The notes below the pieces were generated by a model. The model saw nothing but the letters and a program-made list of their open reading frames with translations. It did no database searches and was not told the origin of the DNA. From positions 1 to 21,174 of IMG/VR virus record IMGVR_UViG_3300044675_008313: a stretch of 21,174 bases of DNA, one strand, 5' to 3'. Positions 1 to 7,249 of this stretch are shown here, one piece after another. Position numbers and translations under genes: made by a program. How positions within the stretch are numbered: position 1 is the first letter of the stretch; each line of letters starts with the position of its first letter. Source of the DNA: a virus.

Positions 1-407
1 TCATCACATACCAACCTTCAACAGAGGGTGTTGGTTGGAGTGTTTTTCTCTTAGACCGACCTTCAAGTCTTTTGGATGGGAACAGCGTTCTTGGAAACGA
101 TGCAACAAACCTTGGTGGTCTACCAGCAGGTATTGACTCGTTCGCTAGATGGCAAGTTGAAACAGGATATTACGGTCATAACGCTGGAACGGTTGAGGCG
201 ATGGTAAGCGCTGTGGGGAGAAGCCTCACGGGGGATAGAACAGTCAACTACACACTGTCAACTAATACCATAGCGTTCACTACTAAACAGTCTGAAACCT
301 TTGGGACAGTAGTTGGGGATATTGGATCGTCCACTCCTGCCGTTTTAAGTTTGGTTGAGCCAGCACGACCTTTGGGGATGATTGTCACTCACACATTGAC
401 TGCTTGA
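1..407 (+). CDS. C-terminal part of a phage structural protein (5' truncated)
   Basis: The reading frame is open from the first full codon at base 3 to a TGA at 405-407, with no stop upstream, so the gene begins before the window. A TTG at 72 lies in frame but is unlikely to be the start. The visible 134 or so residues are rich in Gly, Thr, Ser and Ala with short beta-type segments, and end in a conserved-looking stretch (EPARPLGMIVTH) before the stop. There is no enzymatic motif. Its position just upstream of tail-type genes suggests a virion or tail structural protein. I do not recognise the family. A candidate promoter hexamer for the next gene overlaps its 3' end. Confidence 0.6.
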   Translation, partial: ITYQPSTEGVGWSVFLLDRPSSLLDGNSVLGNDATNLGGLPAGIDSFARWQVETGYYGHNAGTVEAMVSAVGRSLTGDRTVNYTLSTNTIAFTTKQSETFGTVVGDIGSSTPAVLSLVEPARPLGMIVTHTLTA

Positions 408-416
408 TGTAGAATA
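404..416 (+). promoter_or_regulatory. Candidate promoter -10 region (TAGAAT at 410-415)
   Basis: TTGATGTAGAATA at 404-416 contains a TAnnnT-type -10 hexamer (410-415), 28 bases before the ATG at 444. The same 13 bases occur at 7033-7045 in another intergenic gap. No well-spaced -35 is visible: a TTGACT at 396-401 is only 8 bases upstream of the hexamer. A transcript starting near 422 would include the GGAGG ribosome site at 435-439. Confidence 0.35.
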
Positions 417-443
417 GTTAAGCAACTTTAAAATGGAGGATCC

Positions 444-704
444 ATGGAAGAGGAAAATTCTCAGAGTTCTGTGGATAAAGAAATTGAGGATCTCCTTCGG
501 GATTCATTACCTCAAGGTCTTGTAACCAATTTTGTTGTTATTGCAGAAGTGGCTTCAAACTCACAACAAGAACTAGTTCTGTCCATATCTGATTCAATGA
601 CGCCATGGCTTGCACATGGTATGTTGGAGTTTGCCATGGACATGATGCGTTCTGGAGAATATCAATTCCCTATCACGGAGGAAAACAATGGACAAGAATA
701 TTAA
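444..704 (+). CDS. Small acidic protein of unknown function
   Basis: An 86-residue protein. The start is supported by a strong ribosome binding site, GGAGG at 435-439, four bases before the ATG. The N-terminal 20 residues are very acidic. The middle (residues about 25-48) looks like a beta pair, and residues 53-68 (PWLAHGMLEFAMDMMR) could form an amphipathic Met-rich helix. There is no signal peptide or clear membrane span. It overlaps the following membrane-protein gene by 17 bases, so the two are probably translated together. The position between structural genes and a holin-like gene suggests a virion-assembly or lysis-region role, but this is only inferred. I do not recognise the family. 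Confidence 0.7.
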   Translation: MEEENSQSSVDKEIEDLLRDSLPQGLVTNFVVIAEVASNSQQELVLSISDSMTPWLAHGMLEFAMDMMRSGEYQFPITEENNGQEY

Positions 705-930
705 AGCAAATGTCAGTGACCAAGCAGTAAAAGGTGCGCTTTTGGGCGCTATCGGATATTGCGCCAACAAGTACGGTGTATCAGCAGAAATCGTTGCGGT
801 AATTATGCCGATCGCTTTGACCGCGCTGGCTTGGGTATCTACAAAAATCGGTGACAAGGGCACAACCGCACTTTTCTCGGTAGTGACTGCCGTTGTTGAA
901 GCACAATCAAAAAGCAAGAAAAAGGCATAA
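688..930 (+). CDS. Small membrane protein, possible holin
   Basis: An 80-residue protein with GGAGG at 677-681, six bases before the ATG. Residues about 31-51 form a clear hydrophobic span (VSAEIVAVIMPIALTALAWV). Residues 14-28 and 59-71 are weaker hydrophobic helices, and the tail is lysine-rich (residues 74-79). A small size, one or two membrane helices and a basic cytoplasmic tail fit phage holins, which form pores that release the endolysin. No endolysin is visible in this window, so the holin call rests on architecture alone. Another small membrane-associated phage protein is equally possible. Translation is probably coupled to the upstream gene through the 17-base overlap. Confidence 0.5.
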   Translation: MDKNIKANVSDQAVKGALLGAIGYCANKYGVSAEIVAVIMPIALTALAWVSTKIGDKGTTALFSVVTAVVEAQSKSKKKA

Positions 931-1010
931 CTCTTCAAATCCTAAAGATACAAGTGTTGTATTCTTGTAAGGGTAGAGGCTTTTGCGTGCCCCTAACAGA
1001 GTGAGGATCA
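931..1010 (+). other. Intergenic leader with small inverted repeat
   Basis: This 80-base gap contains a 6-bp inverted repeat, TACAAG (949-954) and CTTGTA (964-969), with a 9-base loop and no U-tract, so it is not a convincing terminator. GAGG at 1003-1006 is the ribosome site for the gene at 1011. No confident promoter is seen; TATTCT at 960-965 is a weak TAnnnT match inside the repeat. Confidence 0.25.
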
Positions 1011-1361
1011 ATGCTTGCAGGTAGATACAACATGGTGTGCGACCAAGGGTCAACTTTTGAACGCATCATAGAGATCAAGGATGCCGATGGGGTGGTTTTC
1101 CCATTGACTGGCTATACGGCTCGCATGCAAATACGGCGCGATATTGATGCCACCACTGCACTGATGGAGTTAACCAATGCCAATGGTCGCTTATCCATCA
1201 ACGGAGCGCTTGGAGCGATAACCGTGACGCTGACACCAACTCTGACCGCAACCCTGACGAGAAGCGGTATCTACGATTTGGAGATAGTAAAAACTTCCAC
1301 TAGTGAAGTTCATAAAGTGTTGCGTGGAGAGTTCCGTCTAGAGAAAGAAGTTACTAGATGA
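1011..1361 (+). CDS. Phage baseplate/tail-type beta protein
   Basis: A 116-residue protein with an opening typical of a widespread small phage protein: an N-terminal GRYNMVCDQGSTFER stretch, then LTGYTARMQIRR (residues about 32-43), then a LTPTLTATL segment and a C-terminal strand ending in LRGEF. In related phages such proteins sit among tail and baseplate genes and are predicted to have an immunoglobulin-like or BppU-N-like beta fold, acting as connectors between baseplate and fibre. I judge this from remembered family resemblance and cannot confirm it. GAGG lies four bases before the ATG. The stop overlaps the next start by four bases (ATGA), showing translational coupling. Confidence 0.6.
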   Translation: MLAGRYNMVCDQGSTFERIIEIKDADGVVFPLTGYTARMQIRRDIDATTALMELTNANGRLSINGALGAITVTLTPTLTATLTRSGIYDLEIVKTSTSEVHKVLRGEFRLEKEVTR

Positions 1362-1555
1362 GCAATGTAACCCAAATAACTATTGGCAACGCGGATTACA
1401 ACGCCATAGTTGAAGACCAGCGCAATATTGTTGAAATCCTCCATCAGGAGCCAAATACTGTGGTTGTAACGGTTCCGGGTGTTTCTAGTCTTTCAGCACG
1501 AACCAATGTTTCTTATGGCGAAGGCGCTCCTTGGACAATTGAGGTAGTGATTTAG
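1358..1555 (+). CDS. Small tail-associated protein, function unknown
   Basis: A 65-residue protein starting inside the stop of the upstream gene (ATGA overlap). The sequence has short beta-type segments (VTQITIG, NTVVVTVPG) and ends in WTIEVVI. There is no cysteine, signal peptide or membrane span. The position between a baseplate-type gene and a fibre-module gene suggests a small virion component or adaptor. I do not recognise the family. The next gene starts two bases after its stop, so these three genes form one translational unit. Confidence 0.55.
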   Translation: MSNVTQITIGNADYNAIVEDQRNIVEILHQEPNTVVVTVPGVSSLSARTNVSYGEGAPWTIEVVI

Positions 1556-1556
1556 T

Positions 1557-1904
1557 ATGCCAGCACAACCATCCGAGTACGGAAACATTGGTGACATATA
1601 TATTGACGTACTTACTGGCGATTTTTATGGTCCAAAAACTAGTGCTGGCTGGCCGGATACGCCATTCTTTACCGCTTTGTCTTCCGCGACCATTGACGCC
1701 GCTGTACTCAACGACAGGAAGATACACACCCAAAGTAGCGCCTCGTCCACATGGAACATCACGCACGAATTAGGCGGAAGACCGTCTGTAACCATCGTGG
1801 ATAGTGCAGGAACAGTAGTGGTTGGTGATGTAGTATATAATAGCAACACAAGTATAACGGTTTCATTTTCAGCCCCCTTTTCTGGTTTCGCTTATTTGAC
1901 GTAA
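1557..1904 (+). CDS. Small tail-fibre-type protein
   Basis: A 115-residue protein of two parts. Residues about 8-35 carry a GDIYIDVLTGDFYGPKTSAGWP element, a module common in phage fibre proteins that recurs in variant form in several neighbours here. Residues about 60-115 form a beta domain (TWNITHELGGRPSVTIVDSAG, then YNSNTSITVSFSAPFSGFAYL). The same domain type closes the 487-aa fibre at 1917-3380 (FAIVHNFN ... VSFSVAPDAGAYTVV). The likely role is a structural, possibly receptor-facing, tail component. It begins two bases after the previous stop and has no strong ribosome site of its own. Confidence 0.6.
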   Translation: MPAQPSEYGNIGDIYIDVLTGDFYGPKTSAGWPDTPFFTALSSATIDAAVLNDRKIHTQSSASSTWNITHELGGRPSVTIVDSAGTVVVGDVVYNSNTSITVSFSAPFSGFAYLT

Positions 1905-1916
1905 GGATTTAAATAA

Positions 1917-3380
1917 ATGGCACAAAAATTCGTAACAAATTTAAATCTCAATCAAAACCAGTTAATTAACGGTAAATTTGAGGTTCTAGCATCTGATCCT
2001 TCAACCGACAACTTTGAAGGTCGTTTAATTTATAACAGCACCGAAAAAACCATCAAGGTTTATACGGGTTCTGCATGGCGCAAGATGCTTCACGGCATCA
2101 CCAGCACTGGTGATCAATCCGAAGCACTAACGATCTCTGAAGCCAATGGTGCTGTAACGATTCAGCCAAACCTCGCTACATCGTCCAATGACGGTGTCAT
2201 GTCGGCTGCTGATAAAACAAAACTTGATGCGTCAACAGCAACAGAAACTGCTAACACTCTTGTTTTGCGCGACGGTAACGGTCGTTTCAAAGCCGCAACC
2301 CCTTCTGCTGATCTAGATGTTGCAAACAAGGGATATGTTGACGCGGCTCGCACGGGTCTTGACGTCAAGGCATCCGTAAAAGTTGCGACAACAGCGCCTA
2401 TCACTATTGCTACTGGTCTTGAGGCTGGCGATGTTATTGACGGGTACACGCTCGTCGCTGGCGACCGTGTTCTTGTTAAGAACCAAAGTACCGCTTCGGA
2501 AAACGGTATCTATATTGCTTCCGTCACTGGTGCACCATCTCGTGCAACTGATGCAGATAATAATGCTGAAGTCACACCGGGCATGTTCACCTTCGTTGAA
2601 AACGGAACAACTAACGCAGACAGCGGTTGGGTTCTCATCACCGATGGCGACATCACGGTTGGTACAACTGGTCTTGCGTTCTCACTTTTCTCAGTAGCGG
2701 GAAACATTCTTGCAGGTGACGGTCTTTCAAAAACTGGCGATGTTCTTAATGTCAATACAGGTGTTGGTATTGAGATCCATTCTGACGCTTTGCGCATCAA
2801 GTCAGATGCCGCTGGTGACGGTCTTGGTTATGACGCAGGTGTCCTTTCTGTAACGATTGGTGGTAGCACTGGTCTTGCAATCACCTCGGACGCTGTTGGT
2901 ATCAAACTTGACGCAGGGATTGCTGGTCTTGCTACCACCTCTGATGGTCTCAAGATCAAGTCGGACATTGCTGGTGATGGTCTCACATACACGGCAGGTG
3001 TTCTCAGCAGAAATGTCATTGACCTTGGACAAGGCTCTGATGACACCACAGGAACACTCCCTGTTGATCAGGGCGGTACTGGTGCCACAACCGAATCAGC
3101 AGCCCGTGAAAACCTTGCTGTTGGTGGTGACACAGGAACCCGTACTTCCACAACCCCAACCCTTGCCCGCAAAACCACTCAAGTTATTGGTGACGCAAGT
3201 GCAACATCTTTCGCAATTGTTCACAACTTCAACACTCGCCTTGTGCAAACTGAAGTTTTTGATTCTGCAACATTTGACACAGTTATCGCCGATGTTGTAC
3301 GAACCAACGTGAACACCGTTACGGTCAGTTTCTCTGTTGCACCCGACGCTGGCGCATACACGGTTGTAATAACAGGTTAA
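1917..3380 (+). CDS. Tail fibre protein with short beta repeats (487 aa)
   Basis: AAGGA upstream of the ATG supports the start. Domains in order: an N-terminal head with a GRLIYNSTEKTIKVYTGSAW element (residues about 35-54); a spacer with DKTKLD and ANKGYVDAA motifs known from phage fibres (about 98-143); a module around residue 181 containing GDRVLVKNQ and ENGIY, also found in the 1033-aa fibre downstream; a set of imperfect repeats of type AGDGL..xxGVL and SDAL.IKSD (about 265-370); a VDQGGTGATT linker; and a C-terminal beta domain (about 425-487) like that ending the protein at 1557-1904. It is probably a trimeric host-recognition fibre or fibre-proximal protein. A hairpin terminator follows. 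Confidence 0.8.
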   Translation: MAQKFVTNLNLNQNQLINGKFEVLASDPSTDNFEGRLIYNSTEKTIKVYTGSAWRKMLHGITSTGDQSEALTISEANGAVTIQPNLATSSNDGVMSAADKTKLDASTATETANTLVLRDGNGRFKAATPSADLDVANKGYVDAARTGLDVKASVKVATTAPITIATGLEAGDVIDGYTLVAGDRVLVKNQSTASENGIYIASVTGAPSRATDADNNAEVTPGMFTFVENGTTNADSGWVLITDGDITVGTTGLAFSLFSVAGNILAGDGLSKTGDVLNVNTGVGIEIHSDALRIKSDAAGDGLGYDAGVLSVTIGGSTGLAITSDAVGIKLDAGIAGLATTSDGLKIKSDIAGDGLTYTAGVLSRNVIDLGQGSDDTTGTLPVDQGGTGATTESAARENLAVGGDTGTRTSTTPTLARKTTQVIGDASATSFAIVHNFNTRLVQTEVFDSATFDTVIADVVRTNVNTVTVSFSVAPDAGAYTVVITG

Positions 3381-3393
3381 GAATTCACAAAAC

Positions 3394-3420
3394 AAACACC
3401 TTGAGGGGTGTTTCATATTT
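3394..3420 (+). terminator. Candidate rho-independent terminator
   Basis: AAACACC (3394-3400) pairs perfectly with GGTGTTT (3407-3413) around a six-base loop, followed by the AT-rich run CATATTT. The stem is short (7 bp) and the U-tract is interrupted, so termination may be partial. Its place just after a fibre gene and before the next start at 3447 fits. Confidence 0.45.
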
Positions 3421-3446
3421 TGAAAAACGGTTGAGGCTGAATTTCT

Positions 3447-4055
3447 ATGACAAAATTTGTTGGAACACCGCTTCGCGGGTTTGACTTTAATACTGTTGCA
3501 TCTGAGGCACTCTCTGCAAGAGTTAGTTCTGACAGTGTTGCAAGAATCCGTATTGATGCTGGCGGAAAAATCACTTGGGGTTCAGGTTCAGCCACTGGTG
3601 ATACGAATCTTTACAGGAGTGGCTCAAACACCCTGACAACGGATGATGTTTTTGTTGCTACTGGTGGCATGGTCACATTGACAACAAATGGTGCCCCTAA
3701 CGCTTCCCTGCCAAACGGTGCGCTCGCTGTTGATACAACGAACCACGTTTTCTACTATCGCTCCAACTCAACTTGGACACAAGTATCAGCGGGAGAAGGC
3801 GGTGGTGGTGGTGGTGGTGGTGGTGCAAATGTAACCATATCTTCAACCGCCCCAACATCACCAGAGAACGGAGATCTTTGGTATAACAATGTGGGAAACC
3901 TCCTTTACATTTACGACAGTGGTTCGTGGGATACTGTAAGTGGCGCTGTTGCGCTTCCAGATCTAGACGGAGGGGACATTTTGTTACCTGAACTCTATGA
4001 GGCTGAAGTGACCAACGGCGTGATAGCGGTATTTGATGGAGGAATAGCGGCATGA
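3447..4055 (+). CDS. Fibre-associated structural protein with polyglycine linker
   Basis: A 202-residue protein. The N-terminal part (about 25-112) has the IRIDAGGKITWGSG..TGDTNLYRSGSNTL pattern and DTTNHVFYYRSNSTW, both familiar from minor tail proteins of actinobacterial and other aquatic phages. Residues 118-126 are nine consecutive glycines encoded by GGC plus a (GGT)8 microsatellite, a flexible hinge. Residues about 142-162 carry a second NGDLWYNNVGNLLYIYDSG element. The acidic C-terminus ends in VFDGGIAA. It overlaps the large fibre gene by four bases (ATGA), which suggests a dedicated partner of that fibre. The ribosome site is weak (GAGG about ten bases upstream). Confidence 0.65.
   Translation: MTKFVGTPLRGFDFNTVASEALSARVSSDSVARIRIDAGGKITWGSGSATGDTNLYRSGSNTLTTDDVFVATGGMVTLTTNGAPNASLPNGALAVDTTNHVFYYRSNSTWTQVSAGEGGGGGGGGGANVTISSTAPTSPENGDLWYNNVGNLLYIYDSGSWDTVSGAVALPDLDGGDILLPELYEAEVTNGVIAVFDGGIAA
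3801..3824 (+). repeat. (GGT)8 triplet microsatellite
   Basis: Eight perfect GGT copies in frame, coding glycines of the polyglycine hinge. Slippage would lengthen or shorten the hinge without breaking the frame. Confidence 0.9.
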
Positions 4056-7000
4056 GTGTAAAAATTCAACTTAAAAGAACTACCGCTTCTGCGTGGACGT
4101 CTCTCAACCCGACACTTGATAACGGCGAGTTTGGTTACGAAACCGATACCGCCAAATTCAAGATCGGTAACGGCTCAACTGCTTGGACAAGTCTTTCCTA
4201 TGCCAATGCCAACCTTTCTGTTGCTTCGCTTGATGCACTTTCTGATGTCACGATCACCAGCGCAACTAACGGTGATTTTTTGCGATGGAACGGATCTGCA
4301 TGGATTAACGATGCGGTAAACCTGTCCACTGACACAGTTGGTTCCTATGTTGAATCTCTTGTTGCGGGTACTGGTGTTACGGTAACTAATAACTCTGGAG
4401 AGGGTGCTGCGCCGACAATTGCCATCGGTCAAGATGTTGCATCTTCCGCCACTCCGACATTTGCTGGTTTGAATCTAAACGGAAGCATTGTTTTTGAAGG
4501 GACAACTGCCAACGAATTTGAGACAACTCTTTCGGTCGTTGATCCAACCGCTGACCGAACCATCACCTTTCCCGACGCAACAACAACGGTTGTTGGTACA
4601 GACACAACTCAGACTCTTTCCAACAAAACTCTTACTACTCCTGTAATTAATGGACCGACAATTACTGCTACTGGTCAAACACCAGTCATTCACGGTATTT
4701 TGCTTCCAGTAACACATAACATCATTTTTGAAGGCGCGACAGATAACGATTTTGAAACAACACTGTATGTTGTAGACCCAACTGCCGATAGGACTGTAAG
4801 TCTCCCTGATGCAACGACCACGCTTGTCGGCAAGGACACAACAGACACCCTAACCAATAAAACGCTAACATCTCCAAAAATCAATGAGGATGTTGCCCTT
4901 ACGGCATCCGCTACAGAGTTGAACATTCTTGACGGTGCCACTCTTTCAACAACAGAACTCAACTATGTAGATGGCGTAACTTCCGCCATACAGACACAGA
5001 TTGATACTAAGGCTCCAAGCAATTCGCCGACATTCACTGGAACGGTAACAATTCCCGACAACACTGTGGCTCTTGGGACAAAGACCACTGGTGATTATGT
5101 TGCCTCGCTTGTTGCAGGAACTGGTGTCACTCTCACCAACAACTCTGGAGAAACGGCAACTCCAACAATCGCGATTGGTCAAGCAGTTGCGACGAATAGC
5201 AATGTCACCTTCAATGACTTGACGGTAAGTGGAAACCTAACAGTTTCTGGCACGACGACATCAATTAATACCGAAACTCTTACTGTTAACGACAACATTG
5301 TTGTTCTTAACAACAATGTCACTGATTCCCCTACAGAGAACGCAGGAATTGAAGTTGAGCGCGGAACTTCCGCAAATGTGTCTGTGCGCTGGAATGAAAC
5401 AAACGATAAGTGGGAAGTAACAAACGACGGAACCACATACGGGAATGTAGTTTCAACATCTGACACCGGAACAGTAGCAACCGCCATGATTGCGGATAGT
5501 GGTGTAACAACAGCAAAAATCAACGATCTTGCTGTTACTGTCGGAAAAATTAATGATCTTGCTATAACCAATGCAAAGATCAGTGAATCAGCAGCGATTG
5601 TTGATACAAAACTTGCGACTATCGCTACGGCTGGCAAAGTTTCAAACTCTGCAACAACAGCAACTGACGCAAATACGGCTAATGCAATTGTCGCCCGTGA
5701 TGCATCTGGTAACTTTACTGCTGGAACAATCAGTGCTGCTTTGACAGGGAATGCATCTACTGCAACCACGCTTGCTACTGCTAGGAATATCGCAGGTCAG
5801 TCTTTCAACGGTTCAGCAAATATCTCTATCGCACCGACTGATCTGACTGGAGTGACTTCTACCGCCGCTGAAATTAACATTCTTGACGGTGCTACTCTTT
5901 CTACAGCAGAACTGAACATTCTTGATGGTGTAACCGCTTCCGCTTCAGAGTTAAATATTCTTGACGGTGCGTCTTTGACGACAACGGAACTCAATTATGT
6001 TGACGGCGTAACCTCCGCAATCCAAACACAATTGGATACAAAGGCTCCGCTTAATGCACCAACCTTTACTGGAACTGTTTCGGGCATCAGCAAGTCAATG
6101 GTTGGGCTTGGTAATGTTGACAACACTTCGGATGCCAACAAGCCAGTATCTACCGCTCAACAGACTGCTATTGATCTTAAGGCAAATATTAATTCCCCGA
6201 CTTTTACGGGTACTGTCAGCGGAATAAATTCTACGATGGTTGGTCTTGGAAGTGTTAACAATACTTCTGACCAAGACAAGCCAATTTCTACAGCAACTCA
6301 AACTGCTTTAGACCTAAAAGCACCGCTTGCTTCTCCAACCTTTTCAGGGACACCAAGTCTGCCAACTGGTACAACTGCCATAACGCAGACAGCGGGCAAT
6401 AATACGACGGCACTTGCGACAACAGCATTTATTCAAACTGCGTTGGGTAACTACCGACGGATGACTGCTTCTGATACGGCTCCTACCGTTGATGTAACCA
6501 CAGGTGATTTCTGGTATGACACTTCTGGTTTGAATCTTTACCTATATTTTGGTTCTGCATGGATTCAGATAACAATTGATGAGCCCATTTTCTTTGAACT
6601 GGCAGAACTCGTTGGTGTTGTTATTGATGAGGATCTTGCCACGAATCAAACCTTGCGGTTTGACGGGGTTAGCGGAAACTGGGTTAATTCGTTCCCACGC
6701 CAAAATGTTTCCAATTCTTCACTAACCACATATGGGGTTACATCTGCGAATACTGGGGGCATCGTCGTCCTTGATTCTTCTTCAGCCGTTTCTGTCAACT
6801 TGGGTACATGGACAGATGCGAATATCGGGGAAAAAGTTGACATCGTTCAAAAGGGAACTGGTCAGGTATCAATCACCGTTTCTGGTGCGGTATCGGTAGT
6901 TTCCCCAAGCAACTCAGTAACTACACGAGTGAGATACTCCACGGTGACGGCAACCTGCATTGGGGCGAACCTATTTTTGCTCTCAGGCGACTTAGCCTAA
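4052..7000 (+). CDS. Large tail fibre protein (982 aa)
   Basis: Residues 1-50 (IQLKRTTASAWTSLNP, GEFGYETDTAKFKIGNGSTAW) resemble the N-terminal domain of phage Mtd-type receptor-binding proteins and many fibres. Next come two copies of a module with FEG.T.N.FETTL, VDPTADRT and NKTLT.P (starting near residues 146 and 224), then TELNILDGATL / NYVDGVTSAIQTQ.DTKAP repeats (near 288 and 609-660). Two PTR-like phage tail repeats (MVGLGNVDNTSDANKPVST and MVGLGSVNNTSDQDKPIST) lie near 682 and 727, followed by an ATTAFIQTAL segment. The C-terminal region has a GDFWYDTSGLNLYLYFGSAW element and a terminal beta domain likely to be the distal tip. It is a paralogue of 7249-10350. The role is host adsorption. 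No lyase or hydrolase motif was recognised. Confidence 0.85.
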   Translation: MSVKIQLKRTTASAWTSLNPTLDNGEFGYETDTAKFKIGNGSTAWTSLSYANANLSVASLDALSDVTITSATNGDFLRWNGSAWINDAVNLSTDTVGSYVESLVAGTGVTVTNNSGEGAAPTIAIGQDVASSATPTFAGLNLNGSIVFEGTTANEFETTLSVVDPTADRTITFPDATTTVVGTDTTQTLSNKTLTTPVINGPTITATGQTPVIHGILLPVTHNIIFEGATDNDFETTLYVVDPTADRTVSLPDATTTLVGKDTTDTLTNKTLTSPKINEDVALTASATELNILDGATLSTTELNYVDGVTSAIQTQIDTKAPSNSPTFTGTVTIPDNTVALGTKTTGDYVASLVAGTGVTLTNNSGETATPTIAIGQAVATNSNVTFNDLTVSGNLTVSGTTTSINTETLTVNDNIVVLNNNVTDSPTENAGIEVERGTSANVSVRWNETNDKWEVTNDGTTYGNVVSTSDTGTVATAMIADSGVTTAKINDLAVTVGKINDLAITNAKISESAAIVDTKLATIATAGKVSNSATTATDANTANAIVARDASGNFTAGTISAALTGNASTATTLATARNIAGQSFNGSANISIAPTDLTGVTSTAAEINILDGATLSTAELNILDGVTASASELNILDGASLTTTELNYVDGVTSAIQTQLDTKAPLNAPTFTGTVSGISKSMVGLGNVDNTSDANKPVSTAQQTAIDLKANINSPTFTGTVSGINSTMVGLGSVNNTSDQDKPISTATQTALDLKAPLASPTFSGTPSLPTGTTAITQTAGNNTTALATTAFIQTALGNYRRMTASDTAPTVDVTTGDFWYDTSGLNLYLYFGSAWIQITIDEPIFFELAELVGVVIDEDLATNQTLRFDGVSGNWVNSFPRQNVSNSSLTTYGVTSANTGGIVVLDSSSAVSVNLGTWTDANIGEKVDIVQKGTGQVSITVSGAVSVVSPSNSVTTRVRYSTVTATCIGANLFLLSGDLA

Positions 7001-7032
7001 TTTTAAATATATGTTTAATACACCCATTCTTT

Positions 7033-7063
7033 TTGATGTAGAATAATACTGTATTATTGCTGT
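7033..7063 (+). promoter_or_regulatory. Candidate promoter(s) for a leaderless gene start
   Basis: TATTAT (7052-7057) lies exactly six bases before the ATG at 7064, and there is no Shine-Dalgarno sequence, which fits a leaderless transcript. A second hexamer, TAGAAT (7039-7044), sits inside TTGATGTAGAATA, the 13-mer shared with 404-416. No clear -35 is visible. The flanks are very AT-rich, so some TAnnnT matches are expected by chance. Confidence 0.4.
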
Positions 7064-7249
7064 ATGGCTGTTACCTTTCCATCTAACCCTGCGAACGGCG
7101 ACCAGTTCACGGCAGGTAATAAAGTATTTCAACGCTTCGGAACCAGATGGCGACGGGTGGCGGCAATACCAGTATGGGAATCAGGGACAGCATCTAACTC
7201 AACGATCAGTACAGATCCGTTGGACGAAATTGACGGAGGAAACGCGTAA
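7064..7249 (+). CDS. Small fibre-associated protein (61 aa)
   Basis: A 61-residue protein beginning FPSNPANGDQFTAGNKVFQRFGTRW, a short version of the GD..-..F/Y..G.W element seen in neighbouring fibre proteins. Its acidic C-terminus ends DEIDGGNA, echoing the DGGIAA end of the protein at 3447-4055. Both proteins directly precede a large fibre gene and overlap its start, here by one base (TAATG). This suggests that each large fibre has its own small partner, adaptor or chaperone, although this one is much shorter and lacks the N-terminal tail module. No ribosome site is visible; a leaderless start is likely. Confidence 0.55.
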   Translation: MAVTFPSNPANGDQFTAGNKVFQRFGTRWRRVAAIPVWESGTASNSTISTDPLDEIDGGNA

